NCBI RefSeq assembly: GCF_937920395.1
Contig: NZ_CALEVF010000296.1
Span: 1-64,000, forward strand
Direction of reading: 5' to 3'
Origin: an uncultured Clostridium sp.
Lineage (GTDB): Bacteria > Bacillota > Clostridia > Clostridiales > Clostridiaceae
Length of the DNA: 64,000 nt
Below the pieces are notes generated by a model. It searched no databases. It saw only the letters and a program-made list of their open reading frames with translations, and had not been told where the DNA came from. A program made the position numbers and the translations under genes. Positions 61,740 to 64,000 of this stretch are shown one piece after another. Each line of letters starts with the position of its first letter. The stretch's first letter is position 1.

Positions 61740-62049
61740 TGTTCAATAATTTAGTTTGTAACTCAATGATTGTTTCCTGCGCTTTGTTGAACTTTATTTC
61801 AAGCTCTGCTATCTTCTTATCCGAGTTTATCCGCGGATGATTGAGTATCTCGGATAGGCCACAGTCATAAAATGCACACAGATTGACAGCCTCTTCGAGA
61901 GATAACGATTTTAAGCCCTTCTCAAGCCTCCAATATGTTGGGGCTGACATAGACAGTATGTTTATCATATCTGGGTAGCCTAAGCCGTTCTTAACGCGTA
62001 GCATCTTAATGTTATGCCCTATAGTTACATTGTATTTTTCATGCTTCAT
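61729..62049 (-). CDS. XRE-family regulator
   Basis: 106 residues. Helix-turn-helix at about 10-65 (IGHNIKMLRVKNGLGYPDMI, SMSAPTYWRLEKGLKSLSLE), then a C-terminal coiled coil (EIKFNKAQETIIELQTKLL). Probably regulates the leftward unit; its own operator was not identified. Confidence 0.75.
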   Translation of the reverse strand: MKHEKYNVTIGHNIKMLRVKNGLGYPDMINILSMSAPTYWRLEKGLKSLSLEEAVNLCAFYDCGLSEILNHPRINSDKKIAELEIKFNKAQETIIELQTKLLNNGS

Positions 62050-62135
62050 CTTTTCTTTGTGATTTTTGTTATTAGGTGTGCTGTGAGGTAGACAAGTATA
62101 ATTGGTGCAAATACTGCTATCAGGTCTTTAACCAT
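62046..62135 (-). CDS. Tiny single-span membrane peptide
   Basis: 29 residues, MVKDLIAVFAPIILVYLTAH then LITKITKKR: one transmembrane helix and a basic end. ATGA overlap with the XRE gene and two bases after the upstream gene. Confidence 0.5.
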   Translation of the reverse strand: MVKDLIAVFAPIILVYLTAHLITKITKKR

Positions 62136-62137
62136 GA

Positions 62138-62329
62138 CTACAGAGATAAGGAGTAGATCAATAGCTTAACCTGCTCAAAGTTTATATTCAAGAAGTTTTC
62201 CTGAATCTTGGACTTGTCGGCCAATTCCTTCAATGCTTCTGCTCTGCTACTATTTTGCAATAGAGATCCTATTAATGTCAGCTGTTGTTTCAATGCCTGT
62301 AGTATGGATAGTTTAGTGTTAGTTTCCAT
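62138..62329 (-). CDS. Small helical protein
   Basis: 63 residues, METNTKLSILQALKQQLTLI, helical throughout. Three bases after the previous gene. No family recognised. Confidence 0.5.
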   Translation of the reverse strand: METNTKLSILQALKQQLTLIGSLLQNSSRAEALKELADKSKIQENFLNINFEQVKLLIYSLSL

Positions 62330-62332
62330 GGC

Positions 62333-62554
62333 CTAAATATTTAAGTATTTTAATATCTCTTTGTTAATCTCCGAATACTCATTCAGGTAAGTTTGCTTTA
62401 TGGTTGGATCATTTGATCTTTGGTACTGGAATGCAACAAATCGCCTCCGTTGAAATAAGTGATCAGTTTCTTCGAAAGCTTTCTTTTGATCAAAATCAAT
62501 TGTTGTATCCAAATTGTCTAATTGTTGTGCTAATTCTGCAAGTGTTCTTTCCAT
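62333..62554 (-). CDS. Small helical protein
   Basis: 73 residues, acidic first half and basic-aromatic middle (HLFQRRRFVAFQYQRSNDP). No family recognised. Confidence 0.5.
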   Translation of the reverse strand: MERTLAELAQQLDNLDTTIDFDQKKAFEETDHLFQRRRFVAFQYQRSNDPTIKQTYLNEYSEINKEILKYLNI

Positions 62555-62578
62555 CTTCTTGTGGTTTAAATTGTTCGT

Positions 62579-62833
62579 TTACTTTTCTCTTACTTGTAAA
62601 TACTCTGTTTTGTTGTAGGTAATGATACCATCGATATTAATCGTGTCAATGATTGTGGTATCCCTGAATTTGGCTATACTGATCTCCCATTGACCATCAT
62701 TTTGCCTTTCTATTGTAAATGTTGGGATAGTCTTAATTTGTGTTTCTGGATAGCTTACCATAAAAAATGTTGTTACTATTGTCGCGGTGGTACACGCAAG
62801 AATAAAGCTCATTGGTATATTTTTCTTGTTCAT
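62579..62833 (-). CDS. Membrane-anchored small protein
   Basis: 84 residues. N-terminal hydrophobic anchor (IPMSFILACTTATIVTTFFM) followed by a beta-rich external domain. The Cys at 14 lies inside the hydrophobic stretch without a proper lipobox. Role unknown. Confidence 0.5.
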   Translation of the reverse strand: MNKKNIPMSFILACTTATIVTTFFMVSYPETQIKTIPTFTIERQNDGQWEISIAKFRDTTIIDTINIDGIITYNKTEYLQVREK

Positions 62834-62854
62834 GGTCTATTTGGTTTAGATACA

Positions 62855-62889
62855 TAAAAAAACGGGAGTCTGCATCCACAGTGATTCCC
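62855..62889 (-). terminator. Rho-independent terminator
   Basis: On the minus strand GGGAATC pairs with GACTCCC (one mismatch), followed by a G and seven T. Placed after the glycine-repeat protein gene. Confidence 0.6.
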
Positions 62890-62906
62890 ATCCTAACTTA
62901 ACTGTA

Positions 62907-62924
62907 ATTTGGGTCTACCCAAAT
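62907..62924. repeat. Short inverted repeat
   Basis: ATTTGGG, four-base loop, CCCAAAT: perfect 7-base palindromic arms between the glycine-repeat gene and the terminator. Operator or mRNA 3' structure. Confidence 0.4.
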
Positions 62925-62940
62925 ATCTTTATTATCTATA

Positions 62941-63728
<788 letters not shown>

Positions 63729-63741
<13 letters not shown>

Positions 63742-64000
63742 TCTGGTACGTTTTGAATATTCAATGTTGCTTCATTTGTGCATGGTAGTACTTCGATTAC
63801 CTGTGGGAGATAAACGCCTTCATCGTCAGTAATAGTCACCGTAAATTTACAGGCATTTGGCTTATTAGAACCTTCAACGGCTAATTGACTCAGGGATGCT
63901 GCGCCACTCCAAGACCACAATCGCCTAGCGTTTGTAATAATGGCTATAGAGCCATCTAATTTTTTCATGTTTCCAAACCATACTCCGGCTGAATGTGTTC
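63729..64000 (-). CDS. DUF6948-like protein, 5' end cut by the window
   Basis: Open without a start to base 64000. The frame reads THSAGVWFGNMKKLDGSIAI, then TNARRLWSWSGAASLSQLAV and PQVIEVLPCTNEATLNI, the DUF6948 pattern (V-T-SAGV--G, LTNARR-W-W-GA--L---A, EVIPCT--A). The internal ATG at 63968 would cut this conserved start, so the true start lies to the right of the window. Overlaps the next gene by 13 bases. Confidence 0.75.

Overview
The window looks like most of the genome of a short-tailed (podovirus-type), tailed double-stranded DNA phage of a Bacteroidota host. Evidence for phage: large terminase, portal, capsid, head-tail connector proteins, a muzzle-like tail protein, a beta-helix spike and a lysis cassette in the usual order, with no tape-measure protein and no bacterial housekeeping genes. 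Evidence for a Bacteroidota host: promoters of the form TTG-N19-TAnnTTTG, start codons mostly without Shine-Dalgarno sites, DUF5977 and S/Y/D-glycine-repeat proteins, and an Hc1-like histone. Base composition is AT-rich. No integrase is visible, although two small XRE-type regulators are present, so lifestyle is undecided. The first 13 bases are an Illumina adapter end and the last gene runs off the right edge, so this is an incompletely trimmed contig with artificial ends.

Layout. 1-616: gene-free region with repeats and a perfect Bacteroidota promoter. 0.6-5 kb, plus strand: RepL-like winged-helix protein, small metallopeptidase, NinB-like recombination protein disturbed by a homing HNH endonuclease, kinase-like fragment and unknown genes. 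5.1-9 kb: XRE regulator, winged-helix initiator, a short partner gene and a RecA/DnaB-fold ATPase (replication). 9-10.6 kb: a protein that appears to consist of three GroES-like domains, then a candidate small terminase. 10.5-40.4 kb: packaging, head, connector, tail, ejection proteins and spike. 40.5-43.8 kb: lysis cassette with holin candidate, GH108 muramidase and two unimolecular-spanin-like lipoproteins, ending in a zincin. The two transcription units converge on a bidirectional terminator at 43.85 kb. 43.9-64 kb, minus strand: about 50 mostly small genes, with Hc1-like histone, MazG-like, NinG, RuvC-like resolvase, DnaQ-like exonuclease, YqaJ exonuclease plus Rad52-like annealing protein, YopX, another HNH, an XRE regulator and many tiny membrane proteins.

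Most notable: three tiny overlapping ORFs nested in one alternative frame inside the low-complexity linker of the roughly 2,190-residue ejection-type protein; a run of ten A that breaks the N-terminus of that same protein; the triple co-chaperonin; five short hairpins placed 13-16 nt before start codons at 58.8-60.75 kb; a duplicated 3' end of the NinB-like gene flanking an HNH gene; a 191-nt element whose ends look like the two halves of a class II tRNA; and late terminator-promoter cassettes with a -7 box but no -33 box. All family assignments were made by eye from motifs and remembered families; no database search was run.
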